This document shows positions 7,651 to 9,201 of a stretch of DNA of 9,201 bases, piece by piece. The stretch comes from Betaproteobacteria bacterium. GTDB lineage: Bacteria; Pseudomonadota; Gammaproteobacteria; Burkholderiales; SG8-39. The stretch's first letter is position 1. Each line of letters opens with the position of its first letter. The translations under genes and the position numbers were made by a program. The stretch covers positions 1 to 9,201 of the forward strand of contig VBDM01000013.1 in NCBI GenBank assembly GCA_005881355.1, given 5' to 3'. Under the pieces are notes generated by a model. The model worked only from the letters and a program-made list of their open reading frames with translations, did not search any database and was not told where the DNA came from.

Positions 7651-7669
7651 ACAATTGCTCCAGATGCAA
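7640..7669 (-). promoter_or_regulatory. Candidate boxC promoter
   Basis: On the minus strand TTGCAT (7669 to 7664) and GATACT (7645 to 7640) are 18 bp apart, each matching four of six consensus bases. The -35 contains the third TGCA and the -10 lies inside the TGCA-N6-TGCA element, so a bound repressor would cover both. Transcription would begin near 7633, leaving a very short leader before ATG 7626. Confidence 0.35.
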
Positions 7670-8143
7670 GCGCTCCAGCTCACCATCCTCGTGGGGACGA
7701 TGACCGGCACCGCTCAGCTGGTGGCCCAGGAGCTCGAGCTCACGCTCGAGGACGCCGACACCGTGGTGAAGGTGCTGCCCATGGATGGGCTCGACGCGAG
7801 CATCTTCTCGAGCGATCGCTTGTTCCTGATCTGCAGCTCGACCTATGGGCAGGGCGACGTCCCGGACAACGCCAAGACGCTGTACGAGTCGCTCCGAAGC
7901 GCGCGGCCGGAGCTTTCGCGTGTGCGCTACGGCGTCTTCGCGCTCGGCGACCGGACTTACGCGGAGACGTTCTGCAACGGAGGCAGACGCTTCGACGCCG
8001 TCCTTTCCGAGCTCGGCGCCAAGCGCATCGGCGACGTCCACCTGCACGACGCGAGCGCCGGTACCATGCCCGAAGAAGTGGCCGTGGGCTGGGCGCCCGG
8101 CTGGCTGGCGTTGTGCCGCGCGCAGCTGCGCGAGGCGGCCTGA
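7646..8143 (+). CDS. Stand-alone flavodoxin-like FMN protein (MioC-type)
   Basis: From ATG 7646 this encodes 165 residues with a complete flavodoxin fold. LTILVGTMTGTAQLVAQEL (about 12-30) is the first strand and the FMN phosphate-binding loop TMTGTAQ. CSSTYGQGDVPDNAKTLYESL forms the middle strand and loop next to the flavin. GVFALGDRTYAETFCNGGRRFDAVLSELGAKRIGD is the third flavin-contacting region and helix. It resembles MioC and the flavodoxin domain of sulfite-reductase or P450-reductase flavoproteins but has no reductase domain, so it should shuttle electrons as a small cytosolic carrier. Other starts are ATG 7625 (GAGGA at 7612-7616, good spacing, but it overlaps the boxC start codon) and ATG 7664. 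It is head-to-head with boxC and followed after 11 nt by the ggt-like gene. The electron partner is unknown; supplying the box oxygenase is a guess from position. Confidence 0.88.
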   Translation: MQQLLQMQALQLTILVGTMTGTAQLVAQELELTLEDADTVVKVLPMDGLDASIFSSDRLFLICSSTYGQGDVPDNAKTLYESLRSARPELSRVRYGVFALGDRTYAETFCNGGRRFDAVLSELGAKRIGDVHLHDASAGTMPEEVAVGWAPGWLALCRAQLREAA

Positions 8144-8154
8144 GGCTCGCGCGC

Positions 8155-9201
8155 ATGTTCCCTATTCGCACAGGCAGACCTCCCACGATGGCGCCCAAGG
8201 GCATGGTCGCCTCGCCGCACTCGCTCGCCTCCGCGGCCGGCGTCGATGCGCTGCGCGCAGGAGGATCGGCGGTGGACGCCGCGATCGCCGCGAGCGCCGC
8301 GCTGTGCGTGCTTTATCCGCACATGACGAGCGTAGGCGGGGACGCGTTCTGGCTGATCTACGATGCCCAGGCGCGCCGCGTGCGCTACCTGAACGGCGGC
8401 GGTCGCGCCGCGAAGAGCGCGAGCATCGGCTGGTTCCGCTCGCGCGGCATGAACGAGATCCCGCTGCGCGGCTTTCTTCCCGCGACGCTGACCGTTCCGG
8501 GCGCGATCGCGAGCTGGTGCGCCGCGCACGAGGAGTTCGGCCGGCTGCCGCTCGCGCGGGATCTCGCCGCAGCGATCGAGTACGCGCGCGGGGGATTTCC
8601 CGTGACCGGGCGGCTCGCTCGCGCGATCGAATTGCACGCCGCCGAGAACGCTCTCAATGCTCACGCTCTTGCGGTCTTCGTTCCCGACGGCGCCGCGCCG
8701 CGCGCGGGCGACAAGCTCGTCAACCGCGGGCTCGCGCTGGTGCTGGAGAGGATAGCGGCGGCGGGACGCGAGGGCTTCTACGACGGCGAGACGGCGCGCT
8801 CGCTCGCGAGCTTCTCCCGCTCAGGGGGCGGATTCTTCGACGAAGCGGACTTTCGCGCACAGCAAGCGAGCTGGGGCGAGCCGCTCTCCGGAACCTATCG
8901 GGGCATAGAGATTTTCGAGACGCCCGCGCCGACCCAGGGCTTTACCGTGATCGAGATGCTCAATCTCGTCGAGTCGTACGAAATCGGCGGGATGGATCCC
9001 CTCGGCCCCGATGCCGCGCACCTGCTGGTGCAGGCGAAGCAGATCGCCTACCACGACCGCGACCGGCTGCTCGCCGATCCCGAGTTCCGGCCGGTGCCCG
9101 TCGAGCGGCTGATCTCGAAGTCCTATGCCGCCGAGCGCCGTGGCCTCATCCGCGCCGACCGCGCGCTGCCCTGGGACCTCGTTCCCTCCTACGGCACGCT
9201 C
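8155..9201 (+). CDS. Gamma-glutamyltransferase-family protein (3' end outside window)
   Basis: The frame is open from ATG 8155 to the window end and gives 349 residues of a family usually 530-580 long. GAGG at 8142-8145, overlapping the flavodoxin stop, lies 9 nt upstream. The large-subunit pattern of Ntn-hydrolase GGT proteins is clear: ASPHSLASAAGVDALRAGGSAVDAAIAA (about 19-46), PHMTSVGGDAFWLIY (about 55-69), GFLPATLTVPGAIASW (about 104-119), then FYDGETARSLA and TPAPTQGF. The autoprocessing site with the catalytic Thr of the small subunit comes later and cannot be judged. No signal peptide precedes the domain, so it may be cytosolic, unlike the periplasmic glutathione-degrading Ggt. Such members may be hydrolases or acylases with other substrates. 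It is probably co-transcribed with the flavodoxin gene. Confidence 0.9.
   Translation, partial: MFPIRTGRPPTMAPKGMVASPHSLASAAGVDALRAGGSAVDAAIAASAALCVLYPHMTSVGGDAFWLIYDAQARRVRYLNGGGRAAKSASIGWFRSRGMNEIPLRGFLPATLTVPGAIASWCAAHEEFGRLPLARDLAAAIEYARGGFPVTGRLARAIELHAAENALNAHALAVFVPDGAAPRAGDKLVNRGLALVLERIAAAGREGFYDGETARSLASFSRSGGGFFDEADFRAQQASWGEPLSGTYRGIEIFETPAPTQGFTVIEMLNLVESYEIGGMDPLGPDAAHLLVQAKQIAYHDRDRLLADPEFRPVPVERLISKSYAAERRGLIRADRALPWDLVPSYGTL

Noticed and set aside
6443..8047. A 534-codon minus-strand open frame spanning boxC and the flavodoxin gene
   Set aside because: It is the +1 shadow of boxC and the antisense of the flavodoxin gene; composition is Arg/Pro/Gly-rich with no family match.

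Overview
The window is GC-rich with dense coding on both strands. The aerobic benzoyl-CoA (box) pathway genes, a short HemP protein and the general protein character suggest a betaproteobacterium of Burkholderiales/Rhodocyclales type. That placement is an inference from gene content, not from a marker phylogeny. No rRNA, tRNA, CRISPR array, transposase or phage module was found.

Layout. (1) 2-700: C-terminal half of the replicative helicase DnaB, cut by the left edge. (2) 767-2895: a secreted FecR-domain protein with a long charged tail, then a likely iron-controlled unit made of a sigma70-like promoter overlapped by a Fur-box-like site, a small hemP gene and an FTR1-family iron permease. (3) 3059-4483: a PAS-GGDEF diguanylate cyclase on the minus strand, divergent from a small helix-turn-helix protein. 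The AT-rich region between them contains a spaced inverted repeat. (4) 4496-7626: a REP-like hairpin, then boxB and boxC on the minus strand (order of transcription boxC-boxB, 2 nt apart). (5) 7637-9201: a TGCA-N6-TGCA element of the kind bound by BoxR/BzdR repressors, then a stand-alone flavodoxin-like protein and the first 349 codons of a gamma-glutamyltransferase-family protein on the plus strand.

How the genes fit together. BoxB (oxygenase) epoxidises benzoyl-CoA and BoxC opens the ring and releases formate. The reductase BoxA, the CoA ligase, BoxD and BoxR are not in the window. The candidate operator in front of boxC suggests control by a benzoyl-CoA-responsive BoxR encoded elsewhere. 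The hemP-FTR1 unit would serve iron uptake under Fur control. Both BoxB and the Fe-S BoxA need iron, but no direct link between the two modules can be seen.

No clearly new multi-gene system is visible. The most interesting points are the box operator squeezed between head-to-head genes, the flavodoxin paired with a box cluster that has no visible boxA, the compact Fur/palindrome promoter of hemP, and the Gln/Arg/Glu-rich tail of the FecR protein.
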